Source: Rhodoblastus sp963748385 (GTDB lineage: Bacteria; Pseudomonadota; Alphaproteobacteria; Rhizobiales; Beijerinckiaceae). Taken from it: 64,000 nt of DNA. How positions within the stretch are numbered: position 1 is the stretch's first letter; each line of letters opens with the position of its first letter. Positions 21,245 through 30,935 of the stretch are shown here, piece after piece. The position numbers and the translations under genes are program-made. Location: assembly GCA_963748385.1 (NCBI GenBank), contig CAVVIQ010000012.1, forward strand, positions 1 through 64,000, read 5' to 3'. The notes below the pieces were generated by a model. It searched no databases, was not told the DNA's origin, and saw nothing but the letters and a program-made list of their open reading frames with translations.

Positions 21245-22918
21245 TTGACCTTTGAAAACGCCAGCCCGCCGCTGGCCCGCGCCCTCGCCGAGCAAGGCTA
21301 TGAGGCGCAGACCCCCGTCCAGGCCGCCGTGCTGCGGCCCGAGGCCGAGGGGCGCGACATTCTGGTTTCGGCCCAGACCGGCTCCGGCAAGACCGTGGCC
21401 TTCGGCCTCGCCATGGCTTCCGACCTCGTCGGCGCCGGCGAAAAAGTCCCGAACAGCGGCGTCCCGCTGGGCCTCGTCATCGCGCCGACCCGAGAGCTGG
21501 CGCTTCAGGTGGCGCAAGAGCTGCGCTGGCTTTACGCCCAGGCCGGGGCGCGGATCGTCGCCTGCGTCGGCGGCATGAGTCCCCATGCCGAGCGCCGCGC
21601 GCTCGCAGCCGGCGCCGAGATCGTCGTCGGCACGCCGGGGCGGCTGCGCGACCATCTGGAGCGCGGCGCGCTCGATCTTTCCCGCCTCGCGGCGGTCGCG
21701 CTCGACGAGGCCGACGAAATGCTCGACATGGGTTTTCGCGAGGACCTTGAATTCATCCTCGACGCGACGCCGGAAAGCCGCCGCACCCTGCTGTTCTCCG
21801 CGACCATGCCGAAGGCGATCGTCGCGCTGGCGAAAAAGTACCAGCGCAACGCCCTGCGCATCGAGGCCAAGGGCGCGGATGTCGGACATGCCGACATCGA
21901 ATATCGCGGGGTTCGCGTCGATGCGCGCCAGACCGAAAAGGCCGTCATCAACCTGCTGCGCTACTTCGATTCGCCCACCGCCATCGTCTTCTGCAACACC
22001 CGCGAGGCCTCGCGCCATCTGCAGGCGATGTTGCAGGAGCGCGGCTTCTCCGCCGCGCTCCTTTCCGGCGAACTCGGCCAGCATGAACGCAACCTCTCGA
22101 TCCAGGCCCTGCGCGACGGCCGCGCCCGGGTCTGCGTCGCCACCGATGTCGCGGCGCGCGGCCTCGACCTGCCCACCGTCGGGCTGGTGATCCACGCCGA
22201 CCTGCCCCATGACGCGGAAGCCTTGCAGCATCGCTCAGGAAGGACCGGCCGCGCCGGGCGAAAAGGCGTGAGCGTGCTGCTCGTCCCGCCCAAGGCGCGG
22301 CGGCGCGCCGAAAACCTGTTCGCCGAAGCCAAGATCGTCCCCGACTGGCAGGCCCCGCCGAGCGCCGAGGACATCCGCAGGCTGGACCGCGAGCGCATGA
22401 CGCGCGACGAGATTTTTTCCGGCGAAGCGGGTGAGGAGGATAGTGAAATCGCCGCCGCGCTGCTCGCCGAACTGGGGCCGGACAAATGCGCGCAGGCGCT
22501 GGCGCGACTGTTGCGCGCCCGCCTGCCCGAGGCCGAGGAAGTCGTCGACCCCGGCGCCGGACAGGATTTTTCCACCGCCGGCAAGGCGCAGCGCGGCGCG
22601 CGTCAGCCGATGGCCGGCGGGGTGTGGTTCCGGCTCGACGTCGGCCGCGAGCGCAACGCCGACCCGAAATGGCTGCTGCCCATGCTGTGCCGCAAGGGCG
22701 GCGTGACGCGCGCCGACATCGGCGCGATCCGCATCTTTCCGAAAGACAGCAAGGTCGAGATCGCCTCCTCCGCCGCCGACGCCTTTTTGCAGAACATGCG
22801 GAAACCGGGGGGCGACGCGATCCGCGTCGAGCGGGTCGGGCCGCCGGGCGCTGCGACGCCGCACGAGGACCGCGCTGCGAAAGGCCGCAAGCCTCGCAAG
22901 GCCGACGGGAAAAGCTGA
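21245..22918 (+). CDS. DEAD-box RNA helicase with DbpA-type C-terminal domain
   Basis: ATP-dependent RNA helicase of about 557 residues. The canonical motifs appear in order: Q motif GYEAQTPVQ, AQTGSGKT, PTRELA, TPGRLRD, DEADEMLDMGF (DEAD), SATMP, and HRSGRTGRAGRKG. The end (about 460-535, MAGGVWFRLDVGRERNADPK onward) matches the DbpA/CsdA RNA-binding domain, suggesting a role in ribosome assembly. A TTG at 21245, preceded by GGAA, is preferred because translation before it would overlap trpE and is not helicase-like. The frame could start at 21125. Confidence 0.88.
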   Translation: MTFENASPPLARALAEQGYEAQTPVQAAVLRPEAEGRDILVSAQTGSGKTVAFGLAMASDLVGAGEKVPNSGVPLGLVIAPTRELALQVAQELRWLYAQAGARIVACVGGMSPHAERRALAAGAEIVVGTPGRLRDHLERGALDLSRLAAVALDEADEMLDMGFREDLEFILDATPESRRTLLFSATMPKAIVALAKKYQRNALRIEAKGADVGHADIEYRGVRVDARQTEKAVINLLRYFDSPTAIVFCNTREASRHLQAMLQERGFSAALLSGELGQHERNLSIQALRDGRARVCVATDVAARGLDLPTVGLVIHADLPHDAEALQHRSGRTGRAGRKGVSVLLVPPKARRRAENLFAEAKIVPDWQAPPSAEDIRRLDRERMTRDEIFSGEAGEEDSEIAAALLAELGPDKCAQALARLLRARLPEAEEVVDPGAGQDFSTAGKAQRGARQPMAGGVWFRLDVGRERNADPKWLLPMLCRKGGVTRADIGAIRIFPKDSKVEIASSAADAFLQNMRKPGGDAIRVERVGPPGAATPHEDRAAKGRKPRKADGKS

Positions 22919-23168
22919 TGGTCGAAATCAGACGCCTGGCGCCATGTTCCGACGATCAAATCGGAGCGAAGCGGTCGTTCCGTTTCATTTCCGCCCTTGA
23001 CTGCCTGACGAATTCGCGACGTTCAATCTTTCGCTCTTCACATGATCGACGTCGTCGGCGCCGGCGTCAGGACAGCGCGGCATTTAGCCGCTAAAGTCAT
23101 CACATGCGCAAAATGACACGCGGTCGAATCCGTAGGCCGATGGCGGTTGGCGTCCTGGTGGCAGGCCC
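22919..23168. other. gap between helicase and yaiI-like gene
   Basis: About 250 bp with no protein-like frame on either strand and no recognised RNA. A weak dyad (GGCATTTAGCCGCTAAAGTC) near 23080-23100 is the only structure noted. Confidence 0.3.
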
Positions 23169-23636
23169 ATGGACCCGCTAATCCTGATCGACGCCGACGC
23201 CTGTCCGGTGAAGGACGAATGCTACAAGGTCGCCGCGCGGCACGGGCTGAAGGTTTTTCTGGTCGCCAATCGCCTGTTGCAGGCGCCGCGCCATCCGATG
23301 ATCGAGCGCGTGCTTGTGCCGCAGGGGCCGGATGTGGCGGATGACTGGATCGCCGAGCGCGCCGACGCGGGCGCAATCGTCGTCACCGCCGATATTCCGC
23401 TCGCCGCGCGCTGCCTCAAGGCGGGAGCCTTCGTGCTGGCGCCCAATGGCAAGATTTTCGACGACGCGTCGATTGGCATGGCGCTGGCGATGCGCAATCT
23501 GATGGAGGATTTGCGCTCCGGCGGCGCGATCGCTGGCGGACCGAAGGGATTTTCGCCGCGCGACCGCTCGGTCTTCCTGTCCGCCCTGGAGCGCTGCGTT
23601 CAGCGGGCGCGCAAGAGGATGACGCCAGAGACTTGA
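23169..23636 (+). CDS. YaiI/YqxD family (UPF0178) protein
   Basis: A 155-residue member of the DUF188/UPF0178 family related to NYN/PIN-type nucleases; biochemical role unknown. Hallmarks: IDADACPVKDECYKVAARHG at 7-26, VLVPQGPDVADDWIAERA, VVTADIPLAARCL and a conserved GGP.GFSPRDRSVF region near 130. Acidic residues D8, D10 and D74 resemble a nuclease metal site. It converges with scpB. Confidence 0.88.
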   Translation: MDPLILIDADACPVKDECYKVAARHGLKVFLVANRLLQAPRHPMIERVLVPQGPDVADDWIAERADAGAIVVTADIPLAARCLKAGAFVLAPNGKIFDDASIGMALAMRNLMEDLRSGGAIAGGPKGFSPRDRSVFLSALERCVQRARKRMTPET

Positions 23637-23709
23637 GGACGTCACCGCGCCACGAAGGCGGAGGCCGCCTATGTCGGGGCCTTTTCCTTGCGCCAGCTTA
23701 TCGCGACGC

Positions 23710-24438
23710 CTATTCCTCCGGCAGGTCGGAAGCGAAAGACTCGTTGAGCGGTTCGTCGCCGAGAGGCTCCTCGTCTTCCATCAAGGCGGAATCGTCGCGC
23801 GGCTGCGGCACGCCGAAACCCTTGGGCAGGCGGCCGTCGAACAGGCCCGCGCCTTTCAGCTCGTCGAGCCCGGGAAGATCGGAAATCTGCTCCAGGCCGA
23901 AATGGAGGAGGAAGGCTTCGGTCGTGCCATAGGTCACCGGGCGTCCCGGCGCGCGGCGGCGTCCGCGCAGGCGCACCCAGCCGGTCTCCAGCAGCACGTC
24001 CATCGTGCCCTTGGACAAGGCGACGCCGCGAATGTCCTCGATCTCGGCGCGGGTCGCCGGCTGGTGATAGGCGACGATCGCCAGGGTCTCCATCGCGGCG
24101 CGCGACAGTTTTTTCGGCTCGTGCTGTTCGCGTTGCAGCACGAAGGCGAGGTCGGGCGCGGTGCGGAACAGCCATTTCCTGCCTACCCTGACCAGGTTCA
24201 CGCCTCGCGCGAAATATTCGGCCTTGAGATAGGCCAGCGCCGGGGCAAGCTCAGTCCCCTCGGGCAGTCGCTTGAGCATTTCCTCTTCGCCCAAGGGTTC
24301 GGTCGCGGCGAAGATCATCGCCTCGCACAGCCGCATCACCTCGCGCTGCGCCTCGTCCGGCTTTTCACGGGCGAGCAGCGCGGCGGCGTCCGCCGCCTTG
24401 AGATCGAACAAGGGCTCCTGATCAGCCAAGAAAATCAC
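23710..24438 (-). CDS. scpB: segregation and condensation protein B
   Basis: Winged-helix kleisin partner of the SMC-ScpAB condensin, needed for chromosome compaction and segregation. The 242-residue protein starts at a GTG. Characteristic text includes LCEAMIFAATEPLGEEEM, LSRAAMETLAIVAYHQPATRAEIEDIRGV and TYGTTEAFLLHFGLEQISDLPGLDEL. It follows scpA by 12 bp. It ends the minus-strand operon argS-SPOR-nagZ-scpA-scpB, a common alphaproteobacterial order. Confidence 0.93.
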   Translation of the reverse strand: MIFLADQEPLFDLKAADAAALLAREKPDEAQREVMRLCEAMIFAATEPLGEEEMLKRLPEGTELAPALAYLKAEYFARGVNLVRVGRKWLFRTAPDLAFVLQREQHEPKKLSRAAMETLAIVAYHQPATRAEIEDIRGVALSKGTMDVLLETGWVRLRGRRRAPGRPVTYGTTEAFLLHFGLEQISDLPGLDELKGAGLFDGRLPKGFGVPQPRDDSALMEDEEPLGDEPLNESFASDLPEE

Positions 24439-24450
24439 TCCGCGAAAAAC

Positions 24451-25311
24451 TCACTCGGCAGCCAGAGCCTGACGCCGGCGCAGCAGAAGCGGCGCGAAGG
24501 CGCGGTCCTGGCGCAGGTCGATCAGGCCCTCCTTGACCATTTCCAGCGAGGCGGAAAAGGTCGAGGCGCGAGCGGTGCGGGCCTGGGCCGGAGTCGCGAC
24601 CCAATCAATCAGATAATCGTCAAGCGCGGTCCATTCGACCGCCATGCCGATGATGCGCTCGAGCGCCTCGCGCGCCTCGGCGAGGGACCAGACCTGCCGG
24701 TGCTTGAGCGAGACATGGGACAAGGCCTGCTTCTGACGCTGGCGGGCGTAAGCCGACAGCAGATCGAACAGGCTCGCGCGGAAAATCGGCGCATTGACGA
24801 TATCGAGCCCTTCCGGCGCCCCGCGCAGGAACAGGTCGCGGTCGAGGCGCGGTCGGTTCATCAGCCGTTCCGCCGCGACGCGGATCGCCTGAAGGCGGCT
24901 CAGCCGGCGGGCGAGATTGGCGGCGAGATCTTTTGCGTCCGGCTCCTGGGTCTTGGGCGGCGCCGGCAGCAGCAGGCGGGATTTCAGGTAGGCGAGCCAG
25001 GCCGCCATGACCAGATAGTCGGCGGCCAGCTCCAGTCGGATGCGGCGCGCGGCCTCGATGAATTCGAGATATTGCTCGGCGAGCGCGAGAACCGAAATGC
25101 GGCTCAGGTCAACCTTCTGGCGGCGGGCAAGCTCCAGCAGCAGGTCGAGCGGGCCTTCATAGCCATCGACATCGACCCGGAAATCCGCTTCCTGCTCGCT
25201 TCTGGCGCCCTCCGCCTCGAAAGCCGCCTCAGCCGGCTCCAGGACCGGCGTCGGGTCTTCCGGCGGAGCGTCGTGATCCCGCTCCATTCCCTTCAACTCG
25301 CTTCGAATCAA
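24451..25311 (-). CDS. scpA: segregation and condensation protein A
   Basis: Kleisin subunit that bridges the SMC heads. The 286-residue protein has an acidic N-terminal extension. The kleisin core follows: FRVDVDGYEGPLDLLLELARRQKVDLSRISVLALAEQYLEFI at about 43-84 and LRLELAADYLVMAAWLAYLKSRLLLP. The C-terminal winged-helix part includes REALERIIGMAVEW. The start is uncertain: TTG 25311 or ATG 25287, because neither has an ideal ribosome site. Confidence 0.92.
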   Translation of the reverse strand: MIRSELKGMERDHDAPPEDPTPVLEPAEAAFEAEGARSEQEADFRVDVDGYEGPLDLLLELARRQKVDLSRISVLALAEQYLEFIEAARRIRLELAADYLVMAAWLAYLKSRLLLPAPPKTQEPDAKDLAANLARRLSRLQAIRVAAERLMNRPRLDRDLFLRGAPEGLDIVNAPIFRASLFDLLSAYARQRQKQALSHVSLKHRQVWSLAEAREALERIIGMAVEWTALDDYLIDWVATPAQARTARASTFSASLEMVKEGLIDLRQDRAFAPLLLRRRQALAAE

Positions 25312-25329
25312 GTTTGCAGCCTGCGGGAA

Positions 25330-26352
25330 TCAGGCGAAAGCCGCAAGCGCCGCGAACAATTCGGCCCGCGCTTCCACAGGATCGAAGGGCGCCGCCGCCC
25401 GTTCCGCCGCCGCGACCGCGACCTTGACCGCTTCCCGGGCCCGCTCGACTCGCTCCAGCGAGCCGCCGGCGAGAACCGGCGCGGCCCGGGCCACCGCGCC
25501 CGCTTCGGCGAGATCGCCATTGCAATGCAGGACCAGATCGACGCCGGCGGCGAACGCCCGCGCCGCGCGCTCGAAAAACGTCCCCTCCAGCGCCTTCATC
25601 GAGAGGTCGTCGGTCATCAGCAGGCCGTCGAAGCCGATCTCGCCGCGCACGACATTTTCAAGAACGGAGCGCGAAAGCGTCGCCGGCGAAGAAGGATCGA
25701 GCGCCTCATAGACGACATGGGCGGTCATCGCCGCCGGAAGGTCGGCGTTGGCGCGGAAAGGCGCGAAATCCGTCTCCAGTTCTTCGCGCGAGGCTTTTAC
25801 GCGCGGGAGCTCCAGATGGCTGTCGGCCAGGGCGCGGCCGTGTCCGGGAATATGTTTCATCACCGGCGTCACCCCGCCGGCCATGAGCCCGCGCGCGGCG
25901 GCGCGGCCGAGCCGGGCGACGTCGCCCGGATTGTCGGCATAGGCGCGGTCGCCGATCACCTGATGCGCGCCCGGCGCCGGCGAATCCAGCACCGGCAGGC
26001 AATCGACGTCGATCCCGACCGCACGCAAATCCTGCGCCATCAGGCGCGCGGAAAGTTCGGCTAGACGCGCGCCCCGCGCCCCCATTCGCCCGAAAACGGC
26101 GGCCGGCGGATAGACTGGCCAATGGGGCTGGCTCAGCCGCTGCACCCTGCCGCCCTCCTGATCGACCAGCACGGCGGCCTCCGCCCCCAGAAGATCGCGG
26201 AACGATTCGGTCAGCGCGCGGACCTGATCCGGAGATTCGACATTGCGGCGAAAAAGGATCAGCCCCCACGGGCGCGCCTCCTTGAAGAAAGCGCGTTCGT
26301 CGGGGCCGAGGACGGGGCCGGCGCAGCCGGCGATGAAGGCGCGGAAACGCAA
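25330..26352 (-). CDS. nagZ: beta-N-acetylhexosaminidase
   Basis: Cytoplasmic glycoside hydrolase family 3 enzyme that removes GlcNAc from anhydro-muropeptides during peptidoglycan recycling. The 340-residue protein contains GLILFRRNVESPDQVRAL, VDQEGGRVQRL (substrate Asp/Glu/Arg site), KHIPGHGRALADSHLELP (catalytic loop with His and Asp) and LLMTDDLSMKAL with the nucleophile Asp. The start codon is a TTG. Operon position between the SPOR gene and scpA is conserved in relatives. Confidence 0.92.
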   Translation of the reverse strand: MRFRAFIAGCAGPVLGPDERAFFKEARPWGLILFRRNVESPDQVRALTESFRDLLGAEAAVLVDQEGGRVQRLSQPHWPVYPPAAVFGRMGARGARLAELSARLMAQDLRAVGIDVDCLPVLDSPAPGAHQVIGDRAYADNPGDVARLGRAAARGLMAGGVTPVMKHIPGHGRALADSHLELPRVKASREELETDFAPFRANADLPAAMTAHVVYEALDPSSPATLSRSVLENVVRGEIGFDGLLMTDDLSMKALEGTFFERAARAFAAGVDLVLHCNGDLAEAGAVARAAPVLAGGSLERVERAREAVKVAVAAAERAAAPFDPVEARAELFAALAAFA

Positions 26353-26358
26353 ATCCGC

Positions 26359-27786
26359 TCAATCCCTGGCGACGAAGCAGGAGCCGCCCGAGGATTTGAC
26401 GGCCGCGCACATGCTTCTGGCCTTTTCCTCGGAGAGATGGCCGACTCGCACGCGCCACACCGTCCGGCTGCCGATCTTGGCCTCGACGGGAACGGCGCGG
26501 CGGCCTGCCAGAGCGCTGGAATATTTGGCCGAGAGGCGCTTGGCGGCGGCGCGGGCCGCGGCCTCGCTGGGCTCGCCGGAAAGCTGAACGGCGTAGCCTC
26601 CGCCGCCGCCGGTCGTCTCCTCGACGGCGGCCTCGGTTTTGGGCGTTCTGGACGCCTTGACGCGCGCCGGGGCCTTGGGCGCGGATTCGGTCAGCGCGGC
26701 GGCGCGCTGTGTCGATTTGGCGGCGGATTGGCTGGGCGGCGGCGGAGCGGGAGCAATATCGGGCGCCGGGGCGGCGGCGACCATGGTCGGCAAGGCGCTG
26801 GCCACCGGCGAGGGCGTCCCGGCGCCGTCGATGACGCTGCCGTCGGCGCGCACCGCGACCGTTCTGACCTTCCTGGCCGGCGGAAACAGGGAATCCGGCT
26901 GGGCCGCCTGATCCGACGGCGTTGGCGCGGCGGGCGTGGCGACGCTGGCCGCGCCCGTCGCAGGCTGGGCCTTGTTCACGGTCGCTTTGAGGTCGGCCGG
27001 CTGCTCGGCGCTGGCGACGACCTTCGCCACGCCGCTTCCGCCCTTGTGGTCGAACAGGGTCTGGCCCTCGGGCGCCGAAGCGTTTTCGACCTGCGCCGGC
27101 GCGACGCGCGTCGGCGCATTGTCGGCCTGGATGGTCACGACCTCGCGGTTTGCCGCGTGGCGGTGCAGAAGGAGCCCCCCGACGACGCCCGCGACGCCGA
27201 AGGCCATGATCACCGCCATGCCGGACATCACCTTGCCGCGGATGCGGGGCGCGGGCTCGGCCGGCGCGGCTTCGCCGAAAGCCGCGGGCCAGGCCTGCTC
27301 GTCGCGCGCGTCCTGCCGCGCGTCCTGGCCTGGCGCCTGATCCCAGGCCGGCTCGGATTCCTGATAGGGCAGCGGGTCCGCCGCATAGGCCTGGTTCGGA
27401 TAGGAGTAGGCCTCGTCGGGATGGCCGTAGCCGCCTTCTTCCGCCAGCCTGGCGCCGGGATGGATCTCTTGATGGATTTCTTGGCGTTCCGGATCCGCGA
27501 AATAAGGCTCGCGCAGGCCGAAAGGCGCCACTTCCGGCTGTTCGGCCGCGTAGCGCGCCTGCGCCGCCTCATGTTCTTCCGCGACAGTGGACTGGGCCCG
27601 GAACAGGGCTTCGAAGGGATCCCTGCGTCCGCCGAGGGCTTCGCTGTTGACGAGGCGGGCGAGCTCGGCGAGCGGATCGGAGGTTTCCTCCGGGCGCGGC
27701 TGGGGCGCCGGCGCCGCGGCGCGCAAACGGCGTTCGAACTCGTCCAGATCGACCTCCGGACGAAACTTGGCGGCAAACTCACCCAT
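26359..27786 (-). CDS. SPOR-domain cell-envelope protein
   Basis: A 475-residue single-span membrane protein. A long acidic/Gln-rich cytoplasmic part (1-180) is followed by a membrane span (VMSGMAVIMAFGVAGVVGGLLL, about 187-208). A Pro/Ala-rich periplasmic linker and a C-terminal SPOR domain (about 397-475, beginning GGGYAVQLSGEPSEAAARAA) complete it. SPOR domains bind denuded glycan strands at division septa. ATG 27786 is chosen over the TTG six bases upstream. It sits between argS and nagZ, linking the operon to peptidoglycan turnover. Confidence 0.85.
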   Translation of the reverse strand: MGEFAAKFRPEVDLDEFERRLRAAAPAPQPRPEETSDPLAELARLVNSEALGGRRDPFEALFRAQSTVAEEHEAAQARYAAEQPEVAPFGLREPYFADPERQEIHQEIHPGARLAEEGGYGHPDEAYSYPNQAYAADPLPYQESEPAWDQAPGQDARQDARDEQAWPAAFGEAAPAEPAPRIRGKVMSGMAVIMAFGVAGVVGGLLLHRHAANREVVTIQADNAPTRVAPAQVENASAPEGQTLFDHKGGSGVAKVVASAEQPADLKATVNKAQPATGAASVATPAAPTPSDQAAQPDSLFPPARKVRTVAVRADGSVIDGAGTPSPVASALPTMVAAAPAPDIAPAPPPPSQSAAKSTQRAAALTESAPKAPARVKASRTPKTEAAVEETTGGGGGYAVQLSGEPSEAAARAAAKRLSAKYSSALAGRRAVPVEAKIGSRTVWRVRVGHLSEEKARSMCAAVKSSGGSCFVARD

Positions 27787-27856
27787 GGCCAACCCTCACG
27801 ATCAACGCAAAGCGACGCGGGGAAGCGCCCCTGTCCCAGGGGCTCATGCGCAAATT

Positions 27857-29635
27857 CTAGCGCATCTCTTCCGGCGCTTTAACACCCAAAACGGACAATC
27901 CGGACGCCAGAACATTCATTAACCCTGTGACAAGGGCGAGCCTGGCTCGGGTCAAATCTCTACGATCTTGATTAACAAAGCGTAATTGTGGTTGATCTTT
28001 ACCACGATTCCAATGCGAATGGAAAAAACTCGCGACATCGTGCAGGTAAAAGGCCAGTCGATGCGGCTCGTGCGCGCTCGCCGCGCTTTCGACCACGCGC
28101 GGATATTGCGCCAGTAATCTGATCAAGGCCCATTCGTTCTCGTCGCCCAGCAACGCAAGGTCGGATTCGGCGAGCCGCGCCGGCGCGAGATCGAGATCGG
28201 GAAAAGCCGCCAGCGCCTGGCGCCGCACGGAATGGGCGCGGGCGTGGGCGTATTGGACGTAGAAGACGGGATTGTCCTTCGACTGCTCGATCACCTTGGC
28301 GAGATCGAATTCGAGCGGCGCGTCGTTCTTGCGATAAATCATCATGAAGCGCGCGGCGTCCACGCCGACCTCGTCCACCACCTCGCGCAAGGTTACGAAA
28401 TCGCCGGAGCGCTTCGACATTTTCACCGGCTCGCCGTCACGCATCAGCTTCACCAGCTGGCACAATTTGACGTCGAGCGCGACTTTGCCGCCCGAAAGCG
28501 CCGCGACCGCCGCGCTCATGCGCTTGACGTAGCCGCCGTGGTCCGCGCCCCAGACATCCACCAGCACGTCGTAGCCGCCGGTGATCTTCTTGCGGTGATA
28601 GGCGATGTCGGACGCGAAATAAGTGAAGGAGCCGTCGGATTTCCTCAGCGGGCGATCGACGTCGTCGCCGAATTGGGTGGAGCGGAACAGGGTCTGTTCG
28701 CGATCCTCCCAGTCGTCCGGCAATTGGCCCTTGGGCGGCGGCAGCCGGCCCTCGTAGATCAGGCCCTTTCCGTGCAGATCCTCGATCGCCGCCTCCACGT
28801 CGGAGGGGCCGTTCGAAGCGTCATGCAGGCTGCGCTCGGAAAAGAACACTTCATGGGTGATGTTCAGCGCGGCAAGATCGTCGCGGATCATGTCCATCAT
28901 CGCGTCGATAGTGAAGGCGCGCACCGGCGCGAGCCATTCGCCCTCCGGCCCGCCGCGCAGGCTTTCCCCGAATTTCGCCGCGAGCGCCGCGCCGACGGGT
29001 TTCAGATAGTCGCCGGGATAGAGGCCTTCCGGCACGCTGACTTGCTCGCCGAGGGCTTCGCGATAACGCAGATAAGCCGAGCGCGCGAGCACGTCGACCT
29101 GCGCGCCGGCGTCATTGATGTAATATTCGCGGGTGACTTCGGAACCGGAAAATTCGAGCAGATTGGCGAGGGCGTCGCCGAACACCGCGCCGCGTCCATG
29201 GCCGACATGCATCGGCCCGGTCGGATTGGCCGAAACATATTCGACATTGACCTTTTTCGCCTGGACCCTGCCCGACGCGCCGCGCCCGAAATCTTTCCCC
29301 TCGCGCAGGACCGCGCGCAGAATGTCGGCGTAGACCGTCGTCCTGAGGCGGATGTTGAGAAAGCCCGGACCCGCGACCTCGGCCTGGTCGACATCCGGCA
29401 TTTCGCTCAAACTGGCCGCAAGCTCGGTCGCGAGCTGGCGCGGATTGGGGAAAAACGCCTTGACCTCCCTGGCGAAAACCATGGCGGCGTTGCAGGCGAG
29501 ATCGCCGAGGCTCGCCTCGCGCGGCGGCTCGACCACGAAACGCGTCATGTCGAGGCCCGGCGGCAGGCGCTCCTCCGCGCCCAGCTTCTCCAGAAGCGCG
29601 GCGATGCGGGCGTGAAATTCGGCGTAGATATTCAT
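27857..29635 (-). CDS. argS: arginyl-tRNA synthetase
   Basis: Class I synthetase charging tRNA-Arg. The 592-residue sequence has the N-terminal Add-1 domain, NVEYVSANPTGPMHVGHGRG (HIGH motif as HVGH, about 130-140), the KMSKS-like VKMSKRSGDFVTL (about 402-414) and the anticodon-binding DALR domain to the C-terminus. It is the first gene of the argS-SPOR-nagZ-scpA-scpB operon. Confidence 0.95.
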   Translation of the reverse strand: MNIYAEFHARIAALLEKLGAEERLPPGLDMTRFVVEPPREASLGDLACNAAMVFAREVKAFFPNPRQLATELAASLSEMPDVDQAEVAGPGFLNIRLRTTVYADILRAVLREGKDFGRGASGRVQAKKVNVEYVSANPTGPMHVGHGRGAVFGDALANLLEFSGSEVTREYYINDAGAQVDVLARSAYLRYREALGEQVSVPEGLYPGDYLKPVGAALAAKFGESLRGGPEGEWLAPVRAFTIDAMMDMIRDDLAALNITHEVFFSERSLHDASNGPSDVEAAIEDLHGKGLIYEGRLPPPKGQLPDDWEDREQTLFRSTQFGDDVDRPLRKSDGSFTYFASDIAYHRKKITGGYDVLVDVWGADHGGYVKRMSAAVAALSGGKVALDVKLCQLVKLMRDGEPVKMSKRSGDFVTLREVVDEVGVDAARFMMIYRKNDAPLEFDLAKVIEQSKDNPVFYVQYAHARAHSVRRQALAAFPDLDLAPARLAESDLALLGDENEWALIRLLAQYPRVVESAASAHEPHRLAFYLHDVASFFHSHWNRGKDQPQLRFVNQDRRDLTRARLALVTGLMNVLASGLSVLGVKAPEEMR

Positions 29636-29747
29636 GACGGCCTCGGCTCTCCTCGCGCCGAGGGGCTAGCCCAATTCGCCCTCGAGGTCAAAACGGCGCG
29701 GCGGCGCGCGATCGAAGGCCGCGGGGAACCACCGCCGTCCGCGACGG

Positions 29748-29763
29748 TTAATCCATTGGTAAC
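29748..29763 (+). promoter_or_regulatory. possible CtrA box between argS and patatin gene
   Basis: TTAA-N7-GTAAC differs by one base from the alphaproteobacterial CtrA consensus TTAA-N7-TTAAC. It lies in the divergent 249-bp region between argS and the patatin gene. Such matches also occur by chance, so confidence is low. Confidence 0.25.
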
Positions 29764-29884
29764 AAATCGCGCGCAGCCTCGGCGTTTACGAAGAATGCAA
29801 AATTTCCGCCGCAAGTGCGGGCGTTGGCGGGATTCTTGCACGGGGAAGAAACTTCGGGCGGGCGTTTCAATTGAGGACCGGGCC

Positions 29885-30916
29885 ATGTTCGGTTTTAATT
29901 GGAAGACTTTAGAACGATCCGGCGAATCCTTCTCGGCGGCGCGCGATGGCGGGACGCAACCGCCCCCATCCTCCCGGCGCCCGCGCATCGGGCTGGCGCT
30001 CGGCTCCGGCGCCGCGCGCGGCTGGTCCCATATCGGCGTGCTTCAGGAGCTGGCGGCGCGGCAGGTGCCGATCGACGTCATCGCCGGCTGTTCGATCGGC
30101 GCGGTGGTCGGCGGCTGCTATGCCGCCGGCAAGCTCGCGGAGCTGGAAGGTTTCGCCCGATCGCTGACGCGGCGCCGCGTCTTCTCGCTGATGGACCTGT
30201 GCCTTTCCGGCGCCGGCATGATGTCGGGCGGCAAATTGCGGGACGAGCTGACGCGGGAGCTTGGAAACCGGCGCATCGAAGATCTGCCGATCGCCTTCGG
30301 CGCGGTGGCGACGGAAATCGGAGCCGGGCACGAAGTCTGGCTGCGCAAGGGCGACCTCGTCCACGCCGTCCGCGCCTCCTACGCCATGCCGGGCCTTTTC
30401 GAGCCCCTTCAGATCGAATGCCGCTGGCTGTTCGACGGCGCGCTGGTCAATCCGGTGCCCGTCACCCTGTGCCGGGCCCTGGGCGCCGAACTGGTGATCG
30501 CGGTCAATCTGGTCGGCGACGCCGCCTATCGCGGAACCCTGATCGCCGACGCCGCCGCAATGACGGCGGAGCCGCAACATTCGCTTCCGGCGCCGCCGCC
30601 GTCGTTCTGGCGGTCGACCGACGCGCGCCAGCTACGGCGGCAGTTCGGACGGACGGCCAATGGCGCGCCGGGAATCGCGGCGGCCATGCTCGAGGCTTTC
30701 AACATCACCCAGGACCGCATCGCGCGCTCGCGGCTCGCGGGCGACCCTCCCGACGTGCTGATCGCCGCCAGGCTGTCCAGAATCGGCTTTTTCGACTTCC
30801 ACCGCGCCGACGAACTGATCGCTCTCGGCCGCGAGGCGGCGCGCCGCGCGCTCAATGAGATCGCCGAGGTCGCGGCGCTGGAGCGCCGCTGCGAGGACGT
30901 CGTCGTAAAAGCCTGA
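29885..30916 (+). CDS. patatin-like phospholipase (RssA-type)
   Basis: A 343-residue lipid acyl hydrolase with the Ser-Asp dyad. The oxyanion-hole segment GLALGSGAARGWSHIGVL lies at about 37-54, the nucleophile elbow AGCSIGA at about 71-77 and the catalytic Asp in DGALVNPVP at about 189-197. The ATG at 29885 is the true start, because the upstream frame is antisense to argS. The C-terminal 120 residues form an alpha-helical extension seen in bacterial patatins. Probably cytoplasmic or peripheral to the membrane; no signal peptide. Confidence 0.88.
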   Translation: MFGFNWKTLERSGESFSAARDGGTQPPPSSRRPRIGLALGSGAARGWSHIGVLQELAARQVPIDVIAGCSIGAVVGGCYAAGKLAELEGFARSLTRRRVFSLMDLCLSGAGMMSGGKLRDELTRELGNRRIEDLPIAFGAVATEIGAGHEVWLRKGDLVHAVRASYAMPGLFEPLQIECRWLFDGALVNPVPVTLCRALGAELVIAVNLVGDAAYRGTLIADAAAMTAEPQHSLPAPPPSFWRSTDARQLRRQFGRTANGAPGIAAAMLEAFNITQDRIARSRLAGDPPDVLIAARLSRIGFFDFHRADELIALGREAARRALNEIAEVAALERRCEDVVVKA

Positions 30917-30935
30917 GTACGCTGGCGTCTCACAC

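Noticed and set aside
16785..21245. 1486-residue minus-strand open frame
   Set aside because: Only its last 249 codons are tpiA. The rest is antisense to ppiD and trpE and reflects high-GC codon bias.
26122..27882. 586-residue plus-strand frame
   Set aside because: Antisense to nagZ/SPOR/argS, Gly/Arg-rich shadow.
28232..29884. N-terminal 551 codons of a plus-strand frame ending in the patatin
   Set aside because: Antisense to argS; patatin homology begins only at ATG 29885.
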